From assembly GCA_964533265.1 (NCBI GenBank), contig CAZHJW010000074.1:1-10464 (forward strand): a stretch of 10,464 nucleotides of DNA, in the 5' to 3' direction. The stretch is from UBA1100 sp964533265 (GTDB lineage: Bacteria; Verrucomicrobiota; Verrucomicrobiia; Limisphaerales; UBA1100). The position numbers and the translations under genes are program-made. Below the pieces are notes generated by a model. That model was not told where the DNA came from, did not search any database, and worked only from the letters and a program-made list of their open reading frames with translations. Shown here piece by piece: positions 1 through 6,709 of this stretch (position 1 is its first letter; each line of letters starts with the position of its first letter).

Positions 1-96
1 GGCTTTCTCAGCGCCAGCAGCCTTCGCCAAAGCATCTTGCTTGGCTTTCTCAGCGATAGCAGCCTTCGCCAAAGCATCTTGCTTGGCTTTCTCAGC
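1..96. repeat. 42-bp in-frame tandem repeat, at least 2.3 copies
   Basis: Copies begin at 1, 43 and 85, each opening with GGCTTTCTCAGC on the plus strand. Copies one and two are almost identical, differing at GCC versus GAT just after the opening. The third breaks off after its first 12 bases into unique sequence. The period of 42 bp equals 14 codons, or two heptads, so copy-number change would keep both reading frame and coiled-coil register. The array starts at the window edge, so its full length is unknown. Confidence 0.9.
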
Positions 97-696
97 ATTA
101 TTAGCCGCTAATTCTCTTTCTTTTAAGGCTTTTTGGAGCTTATTCTGGGCTACTCTATGTTTTTCTTCGGCATCCGCTAATTGACGCTTAAGATCGTTTT
201 TTGTGTGCAACCCTTCTAATTCTTTTTCAAGGGACTCTAATTCCTCAAGAAGTTTAAGCCCTTGCCCAATGAAGTCCATCTCATCAATAAGGATAAGCGT
301 CTTCCCATTATCTTTTACCTTAAACACCATGAATTCTTTATCATCCATGGTTAATGTGAGTAGGGTATCCTTATAACTCCATGTGCCTTCCTCTTTGACT
401 TCACCCTCTTTAATAAAAGTTCCGTCCTCAAGGACTAGGATTTTCGATTCCTCCTGCTGATGTGTGTGCAGAACTTCATTATCATCATCTGGATTCAATT
501 CCGGATAGTGAATACGTATGAGCGCGCCGAATACCTGCCTGCCGTGTTGATCGATGCCGGCATCATCCTCTGCCATGATACTTGATTGGAACAGAATATA
601 TGCCGCAATCGCGGTGACTATACCGATACTTGATAATTTATTTTTTAACATAAGCCTGTATTTTTTTTGGGGTTGATATTTTTGACGATTATTCAT
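1..696 (-). CDS. Membrane-anchored or secreted protein with C-terminal coiled-coil repeats (3' part outside window)
   Basis: Not recognised as a named family. The frame is open from an ATG at 694-696 to the window edge, giving 232 residues without a stop. The start is supported by AGGA six bases upstream and by an 11-nt gap to the preceding gene. Residues 1-20 are basic, 21-42 are hydrophobic and end in SSIMA-EDD, so this is a signal peptide or membrane anchor. Residues about 84-138 look beta-rich (EDGTF, GTWSY, LLTLTM, MVFKVK, TLILID), loosely like small lipocalin-type barrels; that comparison is weak. From about 146 onward it is Lys/Glu/Ala/Leu-rich and should form a coiled coil, ending in a 14-residue repeat (AEKAKQDALAKAA plus one residue) at 201-214, 215-228 and 229 onward. 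A TolA-like or cell-envelope spacer role is possible but is inference only. Probably co-transcribed with the gene at 708-1025. Confidence 0.8.
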   Translation of the reverse strand, partial: MNNRQKYQPQKKYRLMLKNKLSSIGIVTAIAAYILFQSSIMAEDDAGIDQHGRQVFGALIRIHYPELNPDDDNEVLHTHQQEESKILVLEDGTFIKEGEVKEEGTWSYKDTLLTLTMDDKEFMVFKVKDNGKTLILIDEMDFIGQGLKLLEELESLEKELEGLHTKNDLKRQLADAEEKHRVAQNKLQKALKERELAANNAEKAKQDALAKAAIAEKAKQDALAKAAGAEKA

Positions 697-707
697 GTTG
701 TTTCCTG

Positions 708-1025
708 TTATTGAATTTTGTGGGAATTAGAATCTTGCCGGTTGAGTGCAACCGACTGAGCTTTTTCAGCCTGATCAACAAGATTTTGAATTTCCTTCCT
801 CTCTCTAGCCTCATTAGTTCCCATATCCCATCGTTCTTTTATACGATCACGGATTGACTGTTGTGCTTCGGGGGATTTGCTGGCTTCGATATTTTCTTGA
901 ATTCTTGGGTTATCCGAACCCATGAGCCCGGCTGATACTGCAAAGCAGAGAAATCCGGCAAGTGTGATAAATATGTAGACTGACTTTCGGCCAGTTTCTC
1001 CTGTGTTTAATGTGTTTGTTTGCAT
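708..1025 (-). CDS. Small single-pass membrane or secreted protein of unknown function
   Basis: Not recognised. The chosen ATG at 1023-1025 gives 105 residues. An in-frame ATG at 1107-1109 would add 28 residues, but it has no ribosome binding site and would put a long basic segment before the hydrophobic stretch. From the chosen start, residues 1-14 are polar with RK just before a hydrophobic segment at about 15-35 (YIFITLAGFLCFAVSAGL), so this is a signal-anchor or signal peptide. Residues 38-105 are highly charged and predicted helical (IRDRIKERW, NEARERKEI), with AEKAQSVAL at 86-94. That motif resembles the AEKAxxxAL repeat unit of the next gene, which begins 11 nt after this stop. The two genes are therefore likely one transcription unit with related or interacting products. 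Function is unknown. Confidence 0.65.
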   Translation of the reverse strand: MQTNTLNTGETGRKSVYIFITLAGFLCFAVSAGLMGSDNPRIQENIEASKSPEAQQSIRDRIKERWDMGTNEARERKEIQNLVDQAEKAQSVALNRQDSNSHKIQ

Positions 1026-1246
1026 TTTTTTACCAAATTTTTGATTCAAATAACTCTTAACTACATGTTGATACGCCCTCAAATTGGTTTTCTTACAGAT
1101 TAGCGTCATTATTTTTTCGATTAGAGAAACTGCCAGTGAGGGTTCCCTTAAATCAGGGAGGCAAGGGTCTTAAGGCTGGAGAAGCTCACGCAGTTAAAGG
1201 CGTTGCCTAAGTGTCATATCACCAGCTACCCACGAAGTAACCGCCA

Positions 1247-1363
1247 TCATTCCTCCGCGTGATAGTCCTTGAGGGCTTGGACGCAAAAAGGGTCAATCTC
1301 ACACGCCTTCAAATCAAAGACGCGTAGGAATGCGAATACCGCGCAGCAATACGTACCTAAACC
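1247..1363 (-). pseudogene. Possible gene remnant: 38-codon open frame without a start
   Basis: On the minus strand the frame between TAA (1364-1366) and TGA (1247-1249) reads protein-like: ...AFLRVFDLKACEIDPF then CVQALKDYHAEE before the stop. It has three in-frame Cys and a plausible amphipathic end but no ATG or GTG; the only possible start is a TTG inside it. The composition looks more like coding sequence than the rest of this intergenic region. It could be the tail of a decayed gene, or chance. I do not recognise the family. Confidence 0.25.
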
Positions 1364-1373
1364 TTACCCAAAA

Positions 1374-1409
1374 CATCGCGGTCCATGTGTGACGCATCGC
1401 GGCCTATGT
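1374..1409. repeat. Imperfect 15-bp direct repeat upstream of priA
   Basis: CATCGCGGTCCATGT (1374-1388) and CATCGCGGCCTATGT (1395-1409) match at 13 of 15 positions. They start 21 bp apart, about two helical turns, so a protein binding both would sit on one face of the DNA. The second copy ends 36 bp before the priA ATG. This is a candidate operator or activator site for priA; the regulator is unknown and chance duplication is possible. Confidence 0.4.
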
Positions 1410-1445
1410 CTTGAGAAAATACGATAAAAGCGTACGATTTTGAAA

Positions 1446-3734
1446 ATGAACGATGTTTCGCCGCCATCCGAGGATGTTAATTTATTAAACTCGCCCCGGC
1501 AGGCACGGATCGGGAGGGTGCGAGGAGTGGTCGCGCGTGTCACACTGGAAATAGCCCTGCGCAAGGAGTTCGACTACTCCATCCCGCCCGAATTGGAAGG
1601 TCGGGTGGAGGTGGGGACGCGGGTGAAGGTACCCTTCGGTCGGCGCGAGGTATTGGGTTGTGTAACCAGTTTAACCCAACAATCTGAGCATAATTCGCTC
1701 AAGCCCATTACCAAGATCATAGGGGCTCAATCACTGGTAACTCCACGGGTGTTGGAACTGGCCAGATGGATTGCCGAATATTACTGCTGTGCACCTGAGA
1801 CAGCACTCAAAAGTGTGCTGCCTGATGCAGTACGTAAGGAACAGGAAGGGTGGCGAGAACGCCTTTTTGTACGCCTGCTCCCCGGTGCTGAAGGGGTAGA
1901 GAATCTAACCAAGAGGCAGCAGGAGATTTATGGCGTCATTGAGCAAAACCGGTCTATTGCCCTTCAGGAACTTCTCAAGATCACCGGCACTACTGCAGCT
2001 ACGGTTCGTAAGCTGGAGGACAGGGGGCAGGTAGAGATCGCGCCGCAAATTTCCGAGCGTGATCCTTATGCGAAAGAAGAAATAATCCCGACTCGTCCGC
2101 TTAAACTCAACCCCGAACAGGCTGCTGCACTGAAGGCGGTTAATGACAAGCCTGGCGAGTTCTTTTTACTGCACGGGGTAACAGGTAGTGGAAAAACGGA
2201 AGTCTACCTGCAGGCTATCGCACATGCACTGGAGCAAGGCAATGGTGCGATTGTACTGGTGCCAGAAATTTCACTTACCCCACAGACGGTGGAACGTTTC
2301 AAGGCACGTTTCAGTAGTGGCCCGATTAAGACGTTGGTGGCAGTGTTGCACAGTCATTTGTCTACGGGTGAAAGGCACGATGAGTGGCATAAAATCCGGC
2401 AAGGCCGGGCAAAAATTGTGATTGGAGCTCGTTCGGCTATTTTTGCACCGATAGAACCTTTGGGTTTGATTATCGTAGATGAGGAGCATGAGCCTTCTTA
2501 CAAACAGGAGGAAGCACCGCGTTATCACGCCCGCGATGTAGCAGTCGTGAGAGGTCAGCGTGAAGGGGCAACGGTGGTGCTCGGTTCAGCTACACCTTCC
2601 ATGGAGAGTTATCACAACGCGCAACGTGGACGCTATAACTTGCTAACGCTTTCCACCCGTGTGGACGATAAAAAGATGCCGCTGGTGCGTGTTCAGGATA
2701 TGTGCACCGAGAAGTCCAAGGATGATCAGGGTCCGCCCATTTTTTCGCAGCGTCTCAAAGAGGCTATTTATAATCGATTGGAGCAGGGCGAACAGACGAT
2801 CCTGTTTCTCAATCGCCGGGGTTTCGCAACGTCCATGCAATGCCCCGATTGCGGTTTTGTTGCCGAGTGTCCGAATTGTAGTCTTTCCCTTACGTATCAC
2901 CGTCGCGAACAGTTTCTGCGCTGCCATGTTTGTGGTCATAATGCGCGGGCGCCGCAACGTTGTCCTGAAGTGAAATGTGGTTCTTCTAAAATTCGCTTTC
3001 ATGGGTTAGGAACTGAGAAAGTAGAGGATGTTCTACGAAAATTGTTCCCTAATGCAAACGTCACCCGAATGGATTCTGACGCACTTAAGCGCAAGGATGA
3101 TTATCGCCGTATTCTGGGTGATTTCCGGCGCGGTAAAATTGATATTTTAGTTGGTACTCAAATGATCGCCAAAGGTCTTCATTTCCCACGGGTGACATTG
3201 GTGGGTATCGTGTATGCAGATACCGGACTACACTTGGCAGACTTTCGCGCGGGGGAACGGACTTTCCAGCTGCTTACGCAAGTGGCCGGCCGGGCGGGTC
3301 GAGGGGAAGTGGAAGGGGAGGTGGTGGTGCAGACTTTTTCACCGGTGCACCCTGCCATCCAATTTGCTCGTCGGCATGATTATGAGGGTTACTTTGAGGC
3401 CGAGATGGAGTTTCGGGAACAGTTGCGCTACCCGCCTTTCACACGGGCTGCGATGCTCACTCTTCGGGGGCGTTCTGAGGAAAAGGTTTCTTTTTCAGCG
3501 GAACACTTGAAGAAACAAATTGAGCCCATTGTGCAAAAGCTGACCGACCTGCAAATCTCTGGGCCGGCCCCTGCACCGTTGCTTCGGGCGGAGACGTTTT
3601 ACCGCTATCAAATTATGCTTCGAACTGGCCGCATGAGTGAACTGAGCCGGCATTTGACGGATATCACCTCCAGCCTGAACTTCCCGGATGAAGTGACCCT
3701 TACCGTGGATATTGATCCTGTGAATCTTCTGTGA
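1446..3734 (+). CDS. priA: Primosomal protein N' (PriA replication restart helicase)
   Basis: PriA is a superfamily 2 3'-5' DNA helicase that recognises stalled forks and starts reloading of the replicative helicase. Numbered from the ATG at 1446 (762 aa): the N-terminal 3'-end-binding domain begins near residue 28 (VVARVTLEIALRKEFDYSIP), followed by a winged-helix region. The helicase core has Walker A GVTGSGKTE (K250) and the Walker B box DEEH (345-348). Then come zinc-binding cysteines C466, C469, C475, C478, C493, C496, C506 and C511, helicase motifs TQMIAKG and QVAGRAGRG, and the typical ending DIDPVNLL. The last cysteine pair is CPEVKC, two residues wider than the usual CxxC. The start is uncertain: TTG 1440 and ATG 1446 lack a Shine-Dalgarno site, whereas GTG 1527 has GGGAGG nine bases upstream and gives 735 aa, near the 732 of E. 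coli PriA. The stop overlaps the next gene's ATG by one base. Confidence 0.97.
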   Translation: MNDVSPPSEDVNLLNSPRQARIGRVRGVVARVTLEIALRKEFDYSIPPELEGRVEVGTRVKVPFGRREVLGCVTSLTQQSEHNSLKPITKIIGAQSLVTPRVLELARWIAEYYCCAPETALKSVLPDAVRKEQEGWRERLFVRLLPGAEGVENLTKRQQEIYGVIEQNRSIALQELLKITGTTAATVRKLEDRGQVEIAPQISERDPYAKEEIIPTRPLKLNPEQAAALKAVNDKPGEFFLLHGVTGSGKTEVYLQAIAHALEQGNGAIVLVPEISLTPQTVERFKARFSSGPIKTLVAVLHSHLSTGERHDEWHKIRQGRAKIVIGARSAIFAPIEPLGLIIVDEEHEPSYKQEEAPRYHARDVAVVRGQREGATVVLGSATPSMESYHNAQRGRYNLLTLSTRVDDKKMPLVRVQDMCTEKSKDDQGPPIFSQRLKEAIYNRLEQGEQTILFLNRRGFATSMQCPDCGFVAECPNCSLSLTYHRREQFLRCHVCGHNARAPQRCPEVKCGSSKIRFHGLGTEKVEDVLRKLFPNANVTRMDSDALKRKDDYRRILGDFRRGKIDILVGTQMIAKGLHFPRVTLVGIVYADTGLHLADFRAGERTFQLLTQVAGRAGRGEVEGEVVVQTFSPVHPAIQFARRHDYEGYFEAEMEFREQLRYPPFTRAAMLTLRGRSEEKVSFSAEHLKKQIEPIVQKLTDLQISGPAPAPLLRAETFYRYQIMLRTGRMSELSRHLTDITSSLNFPDEVTLTVDIDPVNLL

Positions 3735-4588
3735 TGGCTGACACGCATCCTCAGCCGAGCGTCCTGCTGCTCATTCCCGCTTATAACGAGGAGGAGCGTA
3801 TTGGGCCTGTATTGTGTGATTATGCCAAATATTTTCGGGAAAACTATGATGGGGAATTTCGGGCGGTGGTGGTGCTCAATGGCTGTCGTGACAATACCTT
3901 GGGAATTGTAGAGGAGGTGGCAAAGAAGTTTCCAGAAATTGAGCCGCTTAATTTCGAGGAACCCATTGGTAAGGGTGGAGCTTTAATCGAGGGTTTCCAG
4001 AAAGCTACTGAAGCAAAGGCAATGTTCACCGGTTATGTGGACGCGGACGGAGCTACGCCCGCCAAAGCCTTTCATGAATTAATTAAACAAGGTGCGGTGG
4101 GTAATGCCGATTGCGTGATCGGTTCGCGCTGGCTGCCCGGTTCCGTGCTGCACCAGAGCCAGACGAAACTGAGGCGCGTGTTTAGTCGCGGATTCCACAC
4201 AATTGTAGAGCTACTGTTTTGGCTTGGACTAGCCGATACTCAATGCCCCGCCAAGCTCGTGCGACGTGAAGCGCTGGAGGAAATTCTGGAATCGCTTCGT
4301 ATTGCCGATTTGGCTTTTGATGTAAACCTGTTGGTCTCGCTCAAACGTAAGGGTTACACGATCAAGGAAGTGCCCATTGAATGGACCGATCAATTGGGGT
4401 CCAAGGTTACTGCAAATCTTTGGCGCGTGTCGCTGGTAATGTTTTTGTCGGTGGTTCGCCTGAGATTGGTATATTCACCATTCTATAAATGGTTACGTCC
4501 ATTGCGACCGCTTGAGACGTGGATTTATTTAAAGCTCAATGCTCCTCCCCCACGTCGATCACTTGAGACTTCTGGCAGAGGTAAGTAA
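3734..4588 (+). CDS. Family 2 glycosyltransferase, dolichyl/undecaprenyl-phosphate sugar transferase type
   Basis: Probably transfers a sugar from a nucleotide donor to a polyprenyl-phosphate carrier at the inner face of the membrane. From the ATG at 3734 (284 aa) it shows the GT-A opening LLLIPAYNEEERIG (11-24), VVVLNGCRDNT (45-55), the metal-binding DxD as DADG (103-106), IGSRW (129-133), and DTQCPAKLVRREAL (168-181). The last resembles the DTQCGFKLF segment of DPM1/ALG5-like enzymes. A moderately hydrophobic stretch at about 228-250 could attach it to the membrane; there are no C-terminal multi-pass segments as in GtrB-type proteins. A GTG at 3731 is an alternative start. It is coupled to priA by a one-base stop/start overlap, with no ribosome site of its own visible. 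Its last 53 bp overlap the tail of the convergent flippase gene, suggesting a functional link with the surface-glycan genes opposite. The exact sugar cannot be read from sequence. Confidence 0.9.
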   Translation: MADTHPQPSVLLLIPAYNEEERIGPVLCDYAKYFRENYDGEFRAVVVLNGCRDNTLGIVEEVAKKFPEIEPLNFEEPIGKGGALIEGFQKATEAKAMFTGYVDADGATPAKAFHELIKQGAVGNADCVIGSRWLPGSVLHQSQTKLRRVFSRGFHTIVELLFWLGLADTQCPAKLVRREALEEILESLRIADLAFDVNLLVSLKRKGYTIKEVPIEWTDQLGSKVTANLWRVSLVMFLSVVRLRLVYSPFYKWLRPLRPLETWIYLKLNAPPPRRSLETSGRGK

Positions 4589-5861
4589 ACATTCCAGCAA
4601 CTCCCAGGAAGGCGAGATTGCTGAGTCCGATGATTTTCACCACCCCAATGTACGCTAGCACATTGAATTCTGCCGCCGTATGTTCGGCTAACTTTGGTGC
4701 GAAATGCCATAGGGCAAAGGTGTAGGACAGACATACGCCTGCCAGTCCATACACAGAATGGTAATATTTTTGAGCTAGGAGGTTGTTTACCAAAACCGCT
4801 GCCAGTGCCAATGGCACCATCGCGGCTATGAACCAAGGTATCAAAGGTGCCGCCTTTAAGTAAGGTTCATCATAGATTATTCGTAACGGCAACTCCGGCA
4901 GTAGGATGCCAAGTGTTACGGCAGTCACACATAATCCACCGGTGAGTAATATTGTAAACTTTAGTATATCGGTTGGTTTTTGTTCAGCACGACTGCGAAC
5001 AATCTTGGGAAACATTACCGCCACCATTGGCCCTACAAAAAAGATCAGTGCGCGCCCGATCATCCCAGCCGCAGCATAAAAGCCGGTCTGTTTCTCGTTA
5101 AAAAATCTCTGCACTATAACCATATCCACGCTCATCATGTAGATTACTGCGCCTGCACCAACCGACAATGGAATAAACTGTCGAGTTAGTTCCCGCCAAT
5201 CCACCCGCTTTACTGAGCTCAGCCATTCTATAGGATGTAGTTTGGGTAGACCTGCTCTACTGATTGCCAAGCCAAAGGCGAAGGCAAAACCCAAACCTAC
5301 GGCCAGCATGCCATAAAGTGCCGATGGATCCCGCAGTTTGAATAATCCAAATAACGCCGCCAGTCTTACCGCTCCAAGCGAAAGAGTGGCCCAGCCGAGC
5401 CAAAGGAAATACTGCTTTCCTTGAAGCACCCCGTACACCATGGGCAGCAGCAGTGCGAAAATGCCTGCGGTTAAGGTGATAACAAAAACCTGAATTGATG
5501 GCAGTTTAAGTGACGTAACGATTGTCGTCTGGTTAAAGTAAATTAACCCAAACACAACTAACATCACCGCCAACACCACCACGATGATTCCAAATTGTTC
5601 ACGGGCAATGCGAAAGTCATCGGCTTCGGTTTTACGTTCGGCGGCCTTTATCGCAAACACCGCCTGCAGTCCAATCGCCGGGATGGCTATAAGGTTGAGT
5701 AATTGCAGCATCGTCGTGAATGCTCCGTATTCGGTATCGGGCATGTCTTTTGCGAACAGATGTACAGCGTATGAAGTTGTGCCTCCCAGTGCAGTGGCAG
5801 CTGACATCCAGCCGCTTTGGCGAAGGAAAGCGGTCTTGGATTCTGTGGACGCCTCGCTCAT
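4536..5861 (-). CDS. Polysaccharide/oligosaccharide flippase, Wzx-like (MOP superfamily)
   Basis: A 441-residue polytopic membrane protein with roughly 12 hydrophobic segments, the usual size for Wzx-type flippases that move lipid-linked sugars across the inner membrane. The N-terminal part (AFLRQSGWMSAATALGG, then a helix with YGAFTTMLQLLN) matches the family's first two helices. The central DMVIVQRFFNEKQTGFYAAA (246-265) is the typical segment where flippases carry D-x-x-x-x-x-R-F followed by a G-x-Y. The start ATG overlaps the FkbM gene's stop by 4 bp (ATGA), so the two are translationally coupled. The cytosolic tail is short and acidic (VGEEH). Its 3' end runs into the convergent glycosyltransferase by 53 bp, with no room for a terminator between them. 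Substrate is unknown; the neighbours suggest a glycan carrying hexuronic acid. Confidence 0.88.
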   Translation of the reverse strand: MSEASTESKTAFLRQSGWMSAATALGGTTSYAVHLFAKDMPDTEYGAFTTMLQLLNLIAIPAIGLQAVFAIKAAERKTEADDFRIAREQFGIIVVVLAVMLVVFGLIYFNQTTIVTSLKLPSIQVFVITLTAGIFALLLPMVYGVLQGKQYFLWLGWATLSLGAVRLAALFGLFKLRDPSALYGMLAVGLGFAFAFGLAISRAGLPKLHPIEWLSSVKRVDWRELTRQFIPLSVGAGAVIYMMSVDMVIVQRFFNEKQTGFYAAAGMIGRALIFFVGPMVAVMFPKIVRSRAEQKPTDILKFTILLTGGLCVTAVTLGILLPELPLRIIYDEPYLKAAPLIPWFIAAMVPLALAAVLVNNLLAQKYYHSVYGLAGVCLSYTFALWHFAPKLAEHTAAEFNVLAYIGVVKIIGLSNLAFLGVAGMFTYLCQKSQVIDVGEEH

Positions 5862-6706
5862 TCTTCAGGTGTCTTATTTTCCTTACGTCCCACCAGATTC
5901 GTATATTTACGGCCCTGGTGCCGAAAAATTAAATCATTGTCATCTGTTAATTCAGAAAGATTTCCGTCCGACCGCAACTCATAAAGTGTGAGCCCTAGTG
6001 TACGTAAGTCATCTAGAAAGATTTTAGCTTCACCGCCGGCTTCAGTGATGCCTTTGGGCCAAAATTCAGTGAGGATTGTAAGATTCGGGGATCGGGCGAT
6101 GGTTTCACTCAGTCCGGCGATGACCTTGGGTTCATAGCCTTGTACGTCGATCTTGATCAGATCGACAGTACTGATGTTATTTTCAGTGAGTAATTCATCG
6201 ATCGGCCGGGCTTCCACTTCAATTCGCGGCCTTTTATCAGCTGATACGTAAAGCCGGTTATCACCGCGGTTATCCTTTGAAATAAAGAGAGGCAAGTTTG
6301 CGGGAGCATTAGAGGCAGCGATCCTAAAGGATTTCACATTGCCAACTGAATTAGCATCGATGGTTTTCTCCAAATAACTGTAACTCTCTGGATCGGGCTC
6401 GAGTGCAACGACTTTGCCGTTGGGGCCCACGGCTCGTGCGGCTAACGCGGTATAGTAGCCGATATTTGCACCCACATCGAGAAAGGTCATTCCACTCCGG
6501 CACGCGGATTCAAAGAAATGTGTTTCAGCCTTTTCGTATACACCAAAATGCAAAGCTCCGGAAACAACAGGGTCATTCGGGTTTAGGACAACAATCGCTT
6601 CTCCGAATTGGATCTGTTTGGGTAGAAGTTGCCGAATGGTCCAGTTAGTAATCTGCCGGAGCGGCCAAGGACGCAACAGATAACAATAAACGAACTCGGC
6701 AAGCAT
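5858..6706 (-). CDS. FkbM family SAM-dependent methyltransferase
   Basis: Class I methyltransferase of the FkbM family, which O-methylates sugars or other hydroxyls and is common in surface-polysaccharide loci. In the 282 residues, the SAM-binding motif I is FLDVGANIGYYT (75-86), the acidic ribose-binding motif is ALEPDPESY (101-109), and the family's IKIDVQGYEPKVIAGL (184-199) follows; all are intact. The N-terminus (MLAEFVYCYLLRPWPLRQ) is hydrophobic and basic and might sit against the membrane. The start lies only 3 bases after the epimerase stop, and the stop overlaps the flippase start by 4 bp, so the three genes are one transcription unit. The most likely substrate is a sugar in the glycan made by this cluster, but that is inferred from context. 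Confidence 0.92.
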   Translation of the reverse strand: MLAEFVYCYLLRPWPLRQITNWTIRQLLPKQIQFGEAIVVLNPNDPVVSGALHFGVYEKAETHFFESACRSGMTFLDVGANIGYYTALAARAVGPNGKVVALEPDPESYSYLEKTIDANSVGNVKSFRIAASNAPANLPLFISKDNRGDNRLYVSADKRPRIEVEARPIDELLTENNISTVDLIKIDVQGYEPKVIAGLSETIARSPNLTILTEFWPKGITEAGGEAKIFLDDLRTLGLTLYELRSDGNLSELTDDNDLIFRHQGRKYTNLVGRKENKTPEE

Positions 6707-6709
6707 GGG

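Larger units (their letters stand above)
1026..1445. other. Divergent intergenic region between the small membrane genes and priA
   Basis: About 420 bases (335 if the longer upstream start at 1109 is used) with no complete gene. It should hold promoters for both flanking units, but I cannot pick convincing -35/-10 pairs. Visible structure: a short hairpin TCCCT/AGGGA (1144-1148 with 1155-1159); a longer imperfect hairpin CTTAAGGC/GCCTAAG (1169-1176 with 1205-1211, one bulged A, 28-base loop); a start-less open frame on the minus strand at 1247-1363; and a direct repeat at 1374-1409. None is strong enough to call an RNA gene. Confidence 0.6.

Noticed and set aside
1144..1211. Structured RNA or riboswitch in the priA leader
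   Set aside because: The hairpins are short or bulged and match no RNA class I know; kept only as a note in the intergenic entry.
1374..1409. CRISPR or iteron array
   Set aside because: Only two imperfect copies with a 6-bp gap; no further units or cas or replication-initiator gene nearby.
2643..3002. Long minus-strand open frame (119 codons) inside priA, with smaller plus-strand frames at 2188-2421, 2659-2973 and 3214-3510
   Set aside because: They lie wholly within the strongly conserved priA frame, have Arg/Cys/Ser-rich chance-like composition, and match nothing I recognise.
5584..5991. 135-codon plus-strand open frame over the flippase/FkbM junction
   Set aside because: It is antisense to two well-supported genes, and its protein has no domain pattern.
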